Positions 34,236-43,721 of a DNA stretch of 64,000 nucleotides are shown here, piece by piece (within the stretch, counting starts at the first letter, position 1; each line of letters starts with the position of its first letter). The DNA is taken from contig NZ_RYZK01000002.1 of assembly GCF_003990645.1 (NCBI RefSeq), positions 62,001 to 126,000 of the forward strand. Reading direction: 5' to 3'. The notes under the pieces were generated by a model, which saw only the letters and a program-made list of their open reading frames with translations, searched no databases and was not told the DNA's origin. The DNA comes from Shimia sediminis. GTDB lineage: Bacteria > Pseudomonadota > Alphaproteobacteria > Rhodobacterales > Rhodobacteraceae. A program made the position numbers and the translations under genes.

Positions 34236-35210
34236 CTACTCTTTGGCACAGACCTGGAACATTGGGTGCATTTCCCCTTTAATTCTTGGGTCTTCAGGCA
34301 GGTAAACGATGTTTGGACTGCTCCCCTGCTCACAGTCAATCATGTCGTTGGGCACTTGTGGTTCGCCATTAAAAACAGAGTTATGAACAAAAACTGTGGT
34401 CCCCTCACACTCCTTGAACCAGAAAAGAATGCCTTCTCCTTCTCGCCGAATACTTGCATTGACGAGATAATGAGGACCGGGGCGCCAATATCTTATCGGT
34501 CGGTACCCTGGGCCTGAGATTGTGAGATCAACCAGCTGCGACATGCGCGCCTTGTTGTCGATTGCGGCGTCTGCGTTCCAGTTCATAATGGTTAAGTTTT
34601 GCGCATAAATCGCCTCGGCCCCATCCAGAACAAGCCCGTCATAGTTTGTGTTCGCGTATGAGATCCAATGCGGCCAATTCGGGTCAATTGTTACGTTGAC
34701 GAGAAACAATTCCATATTTGGACTGGCTTTATGCGTTTTGATTCCCCCTCCAAACTTGGTTTTTGAACGAAGATCGGAAACATGGACATTCAGTAACGCA
34801 GCCCGAGGATCGAATGGCAGTTTTTGATCGCGAACCGACAGCGCATAGCGCGCCTCAGAAACCATTACCCCATCTAACACCATGGGCGCCTCAACCTCGA
34901 CACGCCCCTCAAACTCCCCTGACAAAATCGGAACTTCCGCCAGATTTTTTTGTATCCACCCGGCTGCCAGAGAGTCTTCACAGGTTGCCCCAACTACGGG
35001 AAGCTCGCTGTCTCGCTCCTGTCCTTGTGCGGGCAGCCCAAACCACAAAAAGGGAAGGGAAAGAGCAAAAGAAAAACAAACGACCCAAAACTCCTGGCGC
35101 GCGCAGAATCTGCCCTTGCAACGGTTTGCGGGGATTTGTTTTTGATCGTCGTCACCAGCGACTTTGTCTTTACCGCTGTTCATTGTGGGTTTTGAAGAAT
35201 TGTTGAGCAT
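34236..35210 (-). CDS. Secreted or membrane-anchored protein of unknown function in polysaccharide locus
   Basis: 324 residues. A charged, Lys/Asp-rich N-terminus (about 40 residues) leads to a single hydrophobic segment (FWVVCFSFALSLPFLWFGLP, about 41-60) ending in AQG, so it is a signal peptide or signal anchor. The rest has short repeating strand-turn text (LFLVNVTIDP, YDGLVLDGAEAIYAQNLTIMN, QLVDLTISGPG, HYLVNASI, VFVHNSVFNG). That looks like a right-handed beta-helix, a fold common in polysaccharide lyases and epimerases. No catalytic residues can be named. It starts two bases after the GT2 gene, so the two are coupled. The function is unknown. Confidence 0.75.
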   Translation of the reverse strand: MLNNSSKPTMNSGKDKVAGDDDQKQIPANRCKGRFCARQEFWVVCFSFALSLPFLWFGLPAQGQERDSELPVVGATCEDSLAAGWIQKNLAEVPILSGEFEGRVEVEAPMVLDGVMVSEARYALSVRDQKLPFDPRAALLNVHVSDLRSKTKFGGGIKTHKASPNMELFLVNVTIDPNWPHWISYANTNYDGLVLDGAEAIYAQNLTIMNWNADAAIDNKARMSQLVDLTISGPGYRPIRYWRPGPHYLVNASIRREGEGILFWFKECEGTTVFVHNSVFNGEPQVPNDMIDCEQGSSPNIVYLPEDPRIKGEMHPMFQVCAKE

Positions 35211-35212
35211 TT

Positions 35213-36082
35213 TCAGGGCTGCCGTGACTTCGATGCCGTTCCTCTTTGCTCTGATTTTTTCCTGACAGTTTTGGCAAAGTGGTTAACAGTCGCCCGAAGC
35301 CCTGCGTGTTTGAGTGACGCTTGAAGATAGCGCATTTTACCGCTTCGATGTGTTATGAACGCCAACAGGTTTCCAGCAATCCGCTGCCGATAGGCCTCTT
35401 CACCCAACCAAGCGCGGTGCTTGACGACCGCAGCGGCCCGAGTAAGCAGTTCCTCCGGCGTCTTATCCCGCGCTAGCGTTGTTATGCGGTCGTGCCCGGT
35501 TTGCCTAATGTAAAGCGGCTGATCCACAAAGGCGATCGGCTGACGCTGCACCAGCCTGACAAACAAATCCCAGTCCTGCCCACGAGGAATGGCTGGATCA
35601 AACTTCTCTGACTTGAGAACCTCACTGGTTGCAAGGAGGCCGCTGGTCCCGCATGGCGTGCGGTACTTTAAGTGTTCTTCCCGCACTTCTTGCCAACCCT
35701 TCGGTGGCCTTGGCGCCCCAGATGCCTCACGGCTTGTACAAAGACATGCCTCGTAGCTGTCGCCCATGGCAGCGATTTGAAGCTCCAGCTTGTTTGTAAG
35801 CCACACGTCGTCGTCATCAAGAAACGCAATCAGATTGCCCAAGGCCATCTCAATGCCGCGGTTGCGGGCAACGTTTGCGCCACCTTTCTCCTCGAGTCGC
35901 TCCAGCCTAACCTTCGGACCGAACTTCTTCAGGACCGCTTCCGGGTCGTGGCCAGACGCATCGTCAACAACAATGACTTCAGAAACTTCGACGGTTTGCT
36001 CCAATGCACTTCGCACGGCTTGCTGCAACAACTCGTGGCGATCACAAGTTGGAACGACGACACTGATCTTTAGCTCAGCCAT
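35213..36082 (-). CDS. Glycosyltransferase family 2 (GT-A)
   Basis: 289 residues. The N-terminal GT-A fold shows ISVVVPTCDRHELLQQAV and VSEVIVVDDASGHD, with the nucleotide-sugar/metal-binding acidic run AFLDDDDVWL near residue 92. The C-terminal ~70 residues are basic, which suits membrane association. It adds a sugar to the growing repeat unit on the cytoplasmic face. It is the first gene of a short leftward operon with the secreted unknown at 34236. Confidence 0.9.
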   Translation of the reverse strand: MAELKISVVVPTCDRHELLQQAVRSALEQTVEVSEVIVVDDASGHDPEAVLKKFGPKVRLERLEEKGGANVARNRGIEMALGNLIAFLDDDDVWLTNKLELQIAAMGDSYEACLCTSREASGAPRPPKGWQEVREEHLKYRTPCGTSGLLATSEVLKSEKFDPAIPRGQDWDLFVRLVQRQPIAFVDQPLYIRQTGHDRITTLARDKTPEELLTRAAAVVKHRAWLGEEAYRQRIAGNLLAFITHRSGKMRYLQASLKHAGLRATVNHFAKTVRKKSEQRGTASKSRQP

Positions 36083-36351
36083 CTGGCTCCTCTGACAATT
36101 CTCACTGCATGTATTATTGCCTGGATTTCACAAAGTATGACCGGAAAACACAATGGTTCATGAGGATCGGCCATCAGTATTCTGGTTCACCTTTTCTGGC
36201 TCGACGGGCTTTCGTTTTTTTAGTTCAGCCCAAGTGTCAGCGTCAGAGTGAAAAACCAACATAGCGCTTTCTCTGCGTGTCCCATCAGTATTTAGTATGT
36301 ATGCATAACCACCGCGTCACAAGCACCACGGTTGTGAAGGCCCGTGGCTTA

Positions 36352-37554
36352 ATGCCTGCTAAGGAGAAAAGGGGAGTATTGGGTTTGCACATTGCCGTCA
36401 TCGGACTGAGAGGTGTTCCAGACGTCATGGGCGGTATCGAAACCCATTGCGCTGTTTTGTTACCAAGAATGGTTTCCCAAGCGGGCAACAAAAACTTGAC
36501 AGTAACCGTTCTGGCGCGACGTCCGTACGTAACGCAATCCAAAAACCACGATGGTATCAGGCAAATCCCGCTTTGGTCACCGCGTCACAGTCGTCTCGAA
36601 ACAATTGCCCATACATTTGTTGCCGCATTCTATGCGCGTTTTGTGTTGCGCGCAGATTGCGTACATTTGCATGGAATTGGACCCGGTCTCGCTGCACCGT
36701 TGTTCCGCCTGTTTGGATTAAAGCTGCTTTTTACACACCACGGCGAGGACTATAAGCGACAAAAATGGGGACGGTTGGCAAAAGCAATGCTGCGCGTCGG
36801 CGAAGTACTTGCCGTCACATTTGCCAACCGCGTTATTACAGTTTCCATGTCCACAGCCGAGTCTCTTCGAGAGCGCTTTCCACAAAAAGCGGACCGGATC
36901 ACCCATATTCCGAACGGGATTACTCCACCGCGGCAGATAGAAAATGTTGATTCTGTTTTGGAAAAGCTAGGTCTCACATCTGGGCAGTACATTATCACTG
37001 TCGGACGGCTTGTACCGGAAAAGGCGCAGGACGATCTTGTCGAGGCCTTTGAACGCTCGGAGCTCTCCAAAGAACACGTGCCTCTCAAATTGCTGGTCGT
37101 TGGCGCTGCCGACCATGAAAGCGATTACACTCAGCAACTAACTGCCAGGGCCAATCAAAGCATCATCTTCGCCGGACGCCTGCCAAGAGACACTGTCATG
37201 GCGCTTAACCAACAAGCTGCGTTGTTCGTTCTTCCATCCTATCACGAGGGGTTGTCGATCGCGGCCCTCGAAGCACTCTTCTCGGAAGCCCCCATGTTGC
37301 TGAGCGATATCAGGCCGAACCTCGATATCGGACTCCCGGAACACCACTATTTCAAGACCGGTTCCATCTCCGATTTGAGTGAAAAGCTTGCGGCTAACTA
37401 TGAAAACTATGTCGTGCGAAACTTTGATCCCACAGTTTTTGATTGGGCCAGGATCGCCCAACTCACGCTTAATGAATTTGAAGAATTAGCCCCGGCGGGA
37501 GAAACTCTTTTGTCCCAGGACAACTCGGCTGCGAACACCAAAGGGATGTCTTGA
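36352..37554 (+). CDS. Glycosyltransferase family 4 (GT-B)
   Basis: About 400 residues; the start is uncertain. ATG 36352 has GAAGG ten bases upstream. ATG 36301 and GTG 36277 are in frame but poorly placed, and a TTG near 36379 follows AAGGGGAG. The fold is GT-B: IAVIGLRGVPDVMGGIETH near the start, YIITVGRLVPEKAQDDLVEAF, and the E-x7-E-type region LPSYHEGLSIAALEALFSEAP. It likely uses a nucleotide sugar in exopolysaccharide assembly. The next glycosyltransferase gene starts two bases after its stop. Confidence 0.87.
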   Translation: MPAKEKRGVLGLHIAVIGLRGVPDVMGGIETHCAVLLPRMVSQAGNKNLTVTVLARRPYVTQSKNHDGIRQIPLWSPRHSRLETIAHTFVAAFYARFVLRADCVHLHGIGPGLAAPLFRLFGLKLLFTHHGEDYKRQKWGRLAKAMLRVGEVLAVTFANRVITVSMSTAESLRERFPQKADRITHIPNGITPPRQIENVDSVLEKLGLTSGQYIITVGRLVPEKAQDDLVEAFERSELSKEHVPLKLLVVGAADHESDYTQQLTARANQSIIFAGRLPRDTVMALNQQAALFVLPSYHEGLSIAALEALFSEAPMLLSDIRPNLDIGLPEHHYFKTGSISDLSEKLAANYENYVVRNFDPTVFDWARIAQLTLNEFEELAPAGETLLSQDNSAANTKGMS

Positions 37555-37555
37555 T

Positions 37556-38686
37556 TTGAAAAAACGGATAATGCTTCTGATCAACTCTCTCGAAGGGGGG
37601 GGCGCCGAGAAAGTAATGGCGCGGCTTGCGGCAGAATTCTCAACAAGGTTCGCGAACTGTGAAGTACACTTGGCTCTTCTGGACAGCCTGCCTGATGCTT
37701 ATGCCCCGCCAGCGGATGTTGTGTTGCACCGCCTTGATTGCAAGGGATCACTGATAACAAGCGTCTTTGAGACCCGAAAACTCTTCCAACGTGTCAAACC
37801 AGATTATGTCCTCAGCTTCCTGACAAGAGCCAACTGTGCGGCCGTGCTTGCGCGACGCACTCATTCCTTCCGATGCGTCATAAGCGAGCGCGTCCACACA
37901 ACCAGCCATCTTGGCACTGGTTTCCGCGCGCGTCTTCAACGCGGCATCGTTGGGATGTTGTATCCGAGAGCAGACGCCGTTGTTGCGGTATCACAGGGCG
38001 TTGCCGACGAACTCGGCCACAAATACAACGTCTTGGAAAGCAAGCTCGTGACCATTCATAACCCGGTCGACCTCACCGAGTTGCAACAGAAGGCAGCACT
38101 GGAGCCAGAAATTCAGCTGCCAAAGGATTTTTTTGTGAGCGTTGGCCGCCTTGTCCCCAACAAAGGTTGTGAAGCACTGCTACGAGCCTTTGCAGCACAC
38201 AAAAACAAGAAGCGCTATCTTGTCATGTTGGGAGAAGGCCCAGATCGGGCGAAGCTTGTGGCTCTGGCAAATCAACTTGGCATCTCAGATCGTATTGTAA
38301 TGCCCGGCTATGTCGACAATCCGCACGCCATCGTGGGTCGAGCCACAGCCTATGTGTCCGCCTCCAGAAGTGAAGGCTTTCCCAATGCATTACTTGAGGC
38401 GATGGCACTGAGCCGTCCCATCGCAGTCTCCGATTGTCATGCAGGACCAGCAGAAATCCTCGCTCAAACCAGGGCTGGCGAAATAGGTGAGATGACGCAG
38501 GCACGATGGGGGATCCTTTTTCCGGTTGACGACATTCAAGCCATTACTGCGGCGATGGACGACTTGGATGACCAGCCAAAAAGAACAGAATTCGAACACA
38601 AATCATTGACGCGCGCTAAAAGCTTTTCTACCCGCTCGGTTGTTGACGACTACGTGCGTGTGCTAGTTGGTTCTGGGCCTAGATGA
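37556..38686 (+). CDS. Glycosyltransferase family 4 (GT-B), TTG start
   Basis: 376 residues from TTG 37556, with AAGGGATG upstream (ATG 37571 is the alternative). Features are MLLINSLEGGGAEKVMARLA (donor-side loop), VVAVSQGVADEL, FVSVGRLVPNKGCEALLRAF, and SASRSEGFPNALLEAMALSRP with the two glutamates of the retaining GT4 family. It belongs to the WaaG/PelF-like group that adds hexoses to lipid-linked intermediates. It is co-transcribed with the gene before it. A run of eight G near 37596 lies in the GGGAE loop and leaves the frame intact. Confidence 0.9.
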   Translation: MKKRIMLLINSLEGGGAEKVMARLAAEFSTRFANCEVHLALLDSLPDAYAPPADVVLHRLDCKGSLITSVFETRKLFQRVKPDYVLSFLTRANCAAVLARRTHSFRCVISERVHTTSHLGTGFRARLQRGIVGMLYPRADAVVAVSQGVADELGHKYNVLESKLVTIHNPVDLTELQQKAALEPEIQLPKDFFVSVGRLVPNKGCEALLRAFAAHKNKKRYLVMLGEGPDRAKLVALANQLGISDRIVMPGYVDNPHAIVGRATAYVSASRSEGFPNALLEAMALSRPIAVSDCHAGPAEILAQTRAGEIGEMTQARWGILFPVDDIQAITAAMDDLDDQPKRTEFEHKSLTRAKSFSTRSVVDDYVRVLVGSGPR

Positions 38687-38728
38687 ACCTGATGCCAAAG
38701 CCCGAATTAGACGCAAGAAAGCTGGTAA

Positions 38729-40498
38729 ATGACTCGTAAACTGCCGATTGATGACGAGATGCCCGCTTTTCTCACGTACTTAGAAGATAAACTGGCTGCC
38801 TCTGGAATCGCCTCGGTTACCTTCGGAGCGGTTATTTTGAACGGTCGTGATCACGTTGCCATTCTTGTTGATGACGACGACGCCGAGGCCGCAAAACTTG
38901 TTGCTCGAAAAAGTGGCGCGTCCAAGGTTCATTTTTTGACGTCCAGCGGCAGGAAAGGTGGTTCTTTCCGGCTTGAAGATCCCAGATATCACGCGATTTC
39001 AATGGCAGTGCTACCGGTCAGGATCGCCCAAGAGCTTTTGAAACACGCAGGTGACAATGGTGGGGTAAATGCGTTGATGCGGCACCAGCTCGCAATATAC
39101 GTCAAAACCTATTTCGGCTCAGTCGCCCGCCTTGTTGGGCTTTCTGTGGAAAGTTGCGATGAACGTGAAATCACCAATTCCGATGATAACGTCGGCTTGG
39201 TACCGTCGCTTGGCACAGACCGAACGTCTCAGGATCGGTACCTTGCATCTATCGGGTGGCAGCCTCCAGTCGACATGTTGGAAAGGCTTGGTCTGACCGA
39301 CCCCTGGATTGCAGAAGAGCTTTTGCCCAGCCTGACACAATACAGGGACGTCCCCCCTGGGCTGGCTGTCTTTTTTTGCCGGAAACATGCCATTGAACTT
39401 GGCTTTTTTGAGACGATCCGCAACTCCATTGAGGCAAAGGGATACAAAATCCTTTTCTCAACGCCGCTTGAGGGCGAAATTGCCCGAAAGCTACGGGATT
39501 CAACCCGCGGCGGAAACTGGGGGGCAGGCCCATTTCCGGTCAGCGGAGGCCCTCCGGTTCACCTGATTTTTGCAGTGGATGTATTTCCGGTCAAACCGGC
39601 CCGTTCGCTATTGGGTCAGCACCCGTTTCTCGACAATGAAACGAGCCTGTCAACCAAGAATTTTGCACGAGACAATGTACTGTCCACTTTACCTTCGTCG
39701 CAACATTTCAACCCACTGCATTCCTCCGACAATTCCGCAGAGGCCCTGCATTTGGCGGAAATGGTCCTTCCCAAAAATGAGTTCAAATCCCTTTCGGATG
39801 AATTCTTCTCCAGCAGTGGAAGAGCTTCGGAACTGATTGGCGACGGTAGGTTGTTATGGAATACCACCCCTATTTCCGCAAGCTTCTGGGTTGAAGAGCA
39901 GGGGGAAGTTCGCCTGCGAAAGGTTTTTCGCCCGCAGTTCGCCGAGTGTCTCGACAATGTTGCAAGGCTGCATGAGGCGCTTTCAGACGACTGGCCGGAA
40001 ATCCCAGCTGTTATAGACCAGCAAGACGGCTATCTGGACTTAGCGGTATCAGACATATCGATGGAACCGCTTGGATCTGCGACCGAACTACCCCGGCTTG
40101 CTACAATTCTCAGACTGCGCAAGGTATTGAAAGCCGTCAAGAGCGCGGGATTTGCCCCCGTTGCTTGGAATCCCGAATGCGACATCTGCCTATCTTCAGA
40201 GCATGCAGGCTCTATGATCGTAGGATTTGACAAGCTGGAGACCTCTGAATCGGAACAGATAATTGGCACGACACCGTCGTCGCTCCACCGGCAAGCCCTT
40301 CAACAGTCGTACAATACACAGTGGACGAAGCAACTCGGCGTGCCCAAGATCATTGTAGTAAATGGGCACACAGCAACCATCGCCATGTTCCGAATAGTGA
40401 TTTCGCCGTCCGTCAGAGTTGTAGAGCGTTTTGCCGATTTTTGTAAGAAAACCTACCGCAGAACCCGCTCCCGAGCAAAATCTCTGCTGCGCCGTTAG
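38729..40498 (+). CDS. Fused nucleotidyltransferase-like / kinase-like pseudoenzyme (unnamed family)
   Basis: 589 residues. No database-style name comes to mind, but by eye it aligns with two adjacent - strand proteins joined end to end. Residues ~11-200 match the 242-residue protein at 41638: PVRIAQELL vs APRIAREIL, and SIGWQPPVDMLERL...PWI vs SEGWYPDDAHLKAL...SWI. Residues ~212-510 match the 382-residue protein at 40511: RKVFRP (397-402) vs KKTFRP. The metal-site Asp pair of the first (DLD) is HVA here (42-44). The kinase-loop Asp and the DFE Asp are replaced by VAWNP (478-482) and GFD (499-501). The N-lobe Lys398 remains. It is therefore probably a catalytically dead, possibly regulatory, partner. 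It follows the GT4 gene by 42 bases. Confidence 0.7.
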   Translation: MTRKLPIDDEMPAFLTYLEDKLAASGIASVTFGAVILNGRDHVAILVDDDDAEAAKLVARKSGASKVHFLTSSGRKGGSFRLEDPRYHAISMAVLPVRIAQELLKHAGDNGGVNALMRHQLAIYVKTYFGSVARLVGLSVESCDEREITNSDDNVGLVPSLGTDRTSQDRYLASIGWQPPVDMLERLGLTDPWIAEELLPSLTQYRDVPPGLAVFFCRKHAIELGFFETIRNSIEAKGYKILFSTPLEGEIARKLRDSTRGGNWGAGPFPVSGGPPVHLIFAVDVFPVKPARSLLGQHPFLDNETSLSTKNFARDNVLSTLPSSQHFNPLHSSDNSAEALHLAEMVLPKNEFKSLSDEFFSSSGRASELIGDGRLLWNTTPISASFWVEEQGEVRLRKVFRPQFAECLDNVARLHEALSDDWPEIPAVIDQQDGYLDLAVSDISMEPLGSATELPRLATILRLRKVLKAVKSAGFAPVAWNPECDICLSSEHAGSMIVGFDKLETSESEQIIGTTPSSLHRQALQQSYNTQWTKQLGVPKIIVVNGHTATIAMFRIVISPSVRVVERFADFCKKTYRRTRSRAKSLLRR

Positions 40499-40510
40499 CT
40501 AAATCGTCGT

Positions 40511-41659
40511 TCATTTACTCAACGCTATCTGCAGCAGATCAGCATCGCGTCCAGACGTTGAACGGCGTCTTTTGAGCAGTGATCGCAGCGCGTGGACTAT
40601 CAACCATACCGGATGAACAAATACCCTTTTTGACGCTTGCAACCAGATGGGATCATTCAAAAAGCTGGTCTTGCTCAACCCCGTGTATGGACGCCATTTT
40701 GAGGGGTAGGGGTCTCGCTCCATATCATTGTTCAACGGGCGCGCCACGGTAGCTTCGGCAGGCACACCAGCAAGAAAGTAGGCTAGATGAGCAGGGACCG
40801 GATCGTCCCAATGGTGAGCAAATTCAAAATCAATCGCACGCAAACGGCCCGTGTTCTTTTCGATTAAAACATTGTTCCCTGGAGTGAGGTCCAATGGGTC
40901 CCATCCTCGGTCAGCGACAAGGTGAACAAATTCTGCCAGCTCCCTTACCGCCTTCAAACGCAAGGGTATCGGCAAACGAAATCCAAACAACCGCCGCGAC
41001 CGCAAACCATTATCGATGAACTCATAAATCAATGCATTGCCGGTCCTTGAAACAATTTTGGCCGGCACATCGCTGATTGGCGACATATCCTCGAAAAAGG
41101 CCAGTTCGCGCTCCATTGCGTCCAATGCCGAGGGCCTGAACGTCTTTTTCACGGCGGGCTTTCCATTCCACTCGATCAACTCAACTTTGGCCCGGTACTT
41201 GAACCGGCTCAAGTCAGCAAGGACGGGCTCTGGTGTTTCCAGTTCGCGTTGGCTTTGTAGAATGCGGTCTTCTAACTCCTTAATTTCGTGCGTAGTGAGT
41301 AGATGTCTGGCAAGCGCTTCGGCCTGCATCGTGTCCGTCGCCACGCGCAATGTTTCTTTGGCGCCTCCGACTGAGACAGCCAACAAATGGGCCGCCTTTT
41401 CGATTTCCAGATCAGGGAAAGTTGACTTATCCCGACGCTGCTTCCCAAGCATTAACGGGTTAAACGCAATGATGGCGGCACCACCCGTCGCAAAGCCATC
41501 AGGTAAATGCACTGACGAAAGATGTTTGAATGGCTTTTCCGTAAAAACTTCAAACCCTCTATCGCGCAATGACATCTCAACTTGCGCACGCATTCGCGGC
41601 AGGTCGGTCTTGGCAAGCAGGATGACCAGGAGCTCCTTCACGACAGAACTTCTATCCAT
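40511..41659 (-). CDS. Kinase-like (aminoglycoside/lipopolysaccharide-kinase fold) protein
   Basis: 382 residues. The N-terminal ~150 residues are unassigned and include an acidic helix. The C-terminal domain resembles eukaryotic-like or APH-type kinases: KKTFRP (171-176) as the ATP-lysine strand, Glu185 in a helix, DLTPGNN (257-263) as catalytic loop with Asp257 and Asn262, and IDFEFAH (276-282) in place of DFG. These are complete, so phosphotransfer to a sugar, lipid-linked glycan or protein is plausible. The start overlaps the end of the upstream nucleotidyltransferase-like gene by 22 bases, indicating coupled expression. It is homologous to residues ~212-510 of the fused protein at 38729. 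Confidence 0.78.
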   Translation of the reverse strand: MDRSSVVKELLVILLAKTDLPRMRAQVEMSLRDRGFEVFTEKPFKHLSSVHLPDGFATGGAAIIAFNPLMLGKQRRDKSTFPDLEIEKAAHLLAVSVGGAKETLRVATDTMQAEALARHLLTTHEIKELEDRILQSQRELETPEPVLADLSRFKYRAKVELIEWNGKPAVKKTFRPSALDAMERELAFFEDMSPISDVPAKIVSRTGNALIYEFIDNGLRSRRLFGFRLPIPLRLKAVRELAEFVHLVADRGWDPLDLTPGNNVLIEKNTGRLRAIDFEFAHHWDDPVPAHLAYFLAGVPAEATVARPLNNDMERDPYPSKWRPYTGLSKTSFLNDPIWLQASKRVFVHPVWLIVHALRSLLKRRRSTSGRDADLLQIALSK

Positions 41660-42366
41660 GAATTGGTTGGAGCGAGAGCCTTCAAATGCGCATCATCCGG
41701 ATACCATCCTTCAGAGCGCAAGAATGCGTCCAGACTGGCGAGTGTCACCGGCTGGGCCAGCTCAAAGCCTGCGCGCTGGCCTAACTCGGTGAGCACGGAT
41801 GCGTAATCACGTGACCCTTCCCGGCGCGGTGGCGAGTTTTCGTCGGGCGGAAGGCCCGATGCATATCCCTTGAGATAAACGGCGTGATAGGCAAGTCCCA
41901 GGAAATGTGTGCGTGCGTCCGGTATCGACCATCCCCCGTCCTGTGGCTGTGCGGATACAAGAATCTCTCTTGCGATGCGGGGCGCAAAAGCCGGAACATT
42001 ATGGATTGAATTCGGCTTGTACCCAGTGCCACGCAATCCAGTCTCAGAGTAGAAATCGATAATCTGGCCATCTGGCCACTCCGACAATAGGTTGCGCACA
42101 GTATCTATCGAGCGGTCTGAAACGAGAATGTCCAGATCGTGGCCGCGATCAACATGTGGCAGATCCTCGAACCACCTCAAAACAACATGATCCGCATCGG
42201 CATCGCTCAGAGCCCGAAAGAAACCAGCAACACCCAGATGTCTGGGAACATACAGTTTTCCCTTGCGGTTTAACATTCGGGTTGTCCAGTTGCGAAACCC
42301 CTGTCCAAAGATAGCCCGAAAAGGCGTAATTGCCCTCGCCAGTGCCTTTCGTTTACTGATCGCCAT
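41638..42366 (-). CDS. Nucleotidyltransferase-like protein
   Basis: 242 residues with AAGGAG before the ATG at 42366. Residues 60-82 (VVLRWFEDLPHVDRGHDLDILV) look like the strand-loop-strand core of a minimal nucleotidyltransferase, with the metal-binding pair Asp77/Asp79. The rest is helical and includes APRIAREIL (128-136) and a C-terminal segment ending in NSWIEVL that also occurs in the fused protein at 38729. The gene overlaps the kinase-like gene by 22 bases, so the two products probably act together, perhaps modifying a glycan or the assembly machinery. Substrate and reaction are unknown. Confidence 0.7.
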   Translation of the reverse strand: MAISKRKALARAITPFRAIFGQGFRNWTTRMLNRKGKLYVPRHLGVAGFFRALSDADADHVVLRWFEDLPHVDRGHDLDILVSDRSIDTVRNLLSEWPDGQIIDFYSETGLRGTGYKPNSIHNVPAFAPRIAREILVSAQPQDGGWSIPDARTHFLGLAYHAVYLKGYASGLPPDENSPPRREGSRDYASVLTELGQRAGFELAQPVTLASLDAFLRSEGWYPDDAHLKALAPTNSWIEVLS

Positions 42367-42380
42367 CCCAAAACTCCTTG

Positions 42381-43721
42381 TCAGCCCGTTCCCGCACCTG
42401 TGCGACCCTCAGGCCAGAAAACTCTCCGCGGCCAGGCTATCGCCTTCAATTGCATAGCTGCAACTGGGCGTAAACCGGGTACCAGAGGCGCCAGCAATAG
42501 TGGGGCGAGTGTGTAGGACAAAACTGTCGCAACCGCCGCCCCCTCGGCTCCGTAGCGCGGAATCAAGAGCAGGTTCAGAACTATGTTGGTGACTGCACCG
42601 GTCATGTTGATCATTGCGGACCCCCAGAAAAAGCCCTCAGCCAACAACCATTTGTGCAGCAGCGATCGTGTTGCGAATACGATGCCGACCCAAACATAGA
42701 TCTGCAATACAAGGACCGACCCAACATATGGTGCTCCGAACAAAAGAGCTATCAACGGTTCGGCCCAGAATATTGAAGTGATCGCCACCAATGTGCCGAA
42801 TGCCGCAAAAAGATCCAAAGCATCCTGCATACGGCGCCTGTACCGTCGCGGTGACTCAGCCCGGAGCTGAACCATTCTGGGAAACGCTGCCAGCGCAAGG
42901 GTAGCAGGCAATGCATACCAGGCCTCTGAAAGTCGCGCCGCTACACTGTAAAGACCCGTGACTTCTTTTCCCGCCATGTTTGAAAGAAACAGAATGTCGA
43001 TCTTAAGGTAGATAACAGCAGACATCGCACCCAGCATGAGTGGAAAGCCCTGCCGTGCATAGAGTTTCATCCGGCTCCATTCGAATTTGAACCCGGGAAA
43101 AGACCCACGATTGCGGCGGTAAGCAACAGCAATGCCCACACCTTGGGCAGCTGTCTGTGCTGCATTGGTCATGATGAAGGCGTTTACGGAACCATCCCCC
43201 ACAATGAGCGCAATCTTTATCACCGAAAAGGCCAAAAGGATTATCACTGAATAGACCACAAACGGCCGAGGATTCTGATCCGCGATAAAGTGTTCTTGTA
43301 TAGTGTCGAACGTCCGGAACAGAACGGCTCCGGCGAGGATCACACAAAGCATGGCGATATTCTCGTGCTCGATAGGAAAGCGGGTCGCGACGTAATATGC
43401 GGCGGCAACAGCCAGCAGTGCCCCACACATTCGCATAACCGCGACTGTTCCCAGAATGCGGTCCGCTTCCTCAGGCTTCTGTGTGTACTCGCGCAAAGAC
43501 AGGTTTCTCAACCCGAGGGTCGTCAGAGGAGCGAGTACAGCCACAAGCGAGGTCGCGTAGCTCAGAACACCAAATTCCTCTGGCCCCAAGTGTCGGGCGA
43601 TCAGGATTCCAAGAACCAACGTGTTGAGCATGTTGATCGCCTGACGTGCGAGCAACCAACCGCTGGATTTCAAAATTTTTCCACGTGCTTCGGAGATTGA
43701 AATCGAGCGCCACTGGATCAA
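42381..43721 (-). CDS. Polysaccharide flippase (Wzx/MATE-like)
   Basis: 446 residues with about 12-14 hydrophobic segments and the N-terminal GWLLARQAINMLNTLVLGILIARHLGPEEFG-type start seen in polysaccharide-biosynthesis flippases (written here as the general pattern; key text is ARHLGPEEFGVLSYA). TTG at 43721 is the only start that keeps the first helix, with AAGG nearby. It translocates lipid-linked repeat units across the inner membrane, feeding the Wzy-like polymerase at 30356. It begins the leftward group containing the nucleotidyltransferase- and kinase-like genes. Confidence 0.88.
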   Translation of the reverse strand: MIQWRSISISEARGKILKSSGWLLARQAINMLNTLVLGILIARHLGPEEFGVLSYATSLVAVLAPLTTLGLRNLSLREYTQKPEEADRILGTVAVMRMCGALLAVAAAYYVATRFPIEHENIAMLCVILAGAVLFRTFDTIQEHFIADQNPRPFVVYSVIILLAFSVIKIALIVGDGSVNAFIMTNAAQTAAQGVGIAVAYRRNRGSFPGFKFEWSRMKLYARQGFPLMLGAMSAVIYLKIDILFLSNMAGKEVTGLYSVAARLSEAWYALPATLALAAFPRMVQLRAESPRRYRRRMQDALDLFAAFGTLVAITSIFWAEPLIALLFGAPYVGSVLVLQIYVWVGIVFATRSLLHKWLLAEGFFWGSAMINMTGAVTNIVLNLLLIPRYGAEGAAVATVLSYTLAPLLLAPLVPGLRPVAAMQLKAIAWPRRVFWPEGRTGAGTG

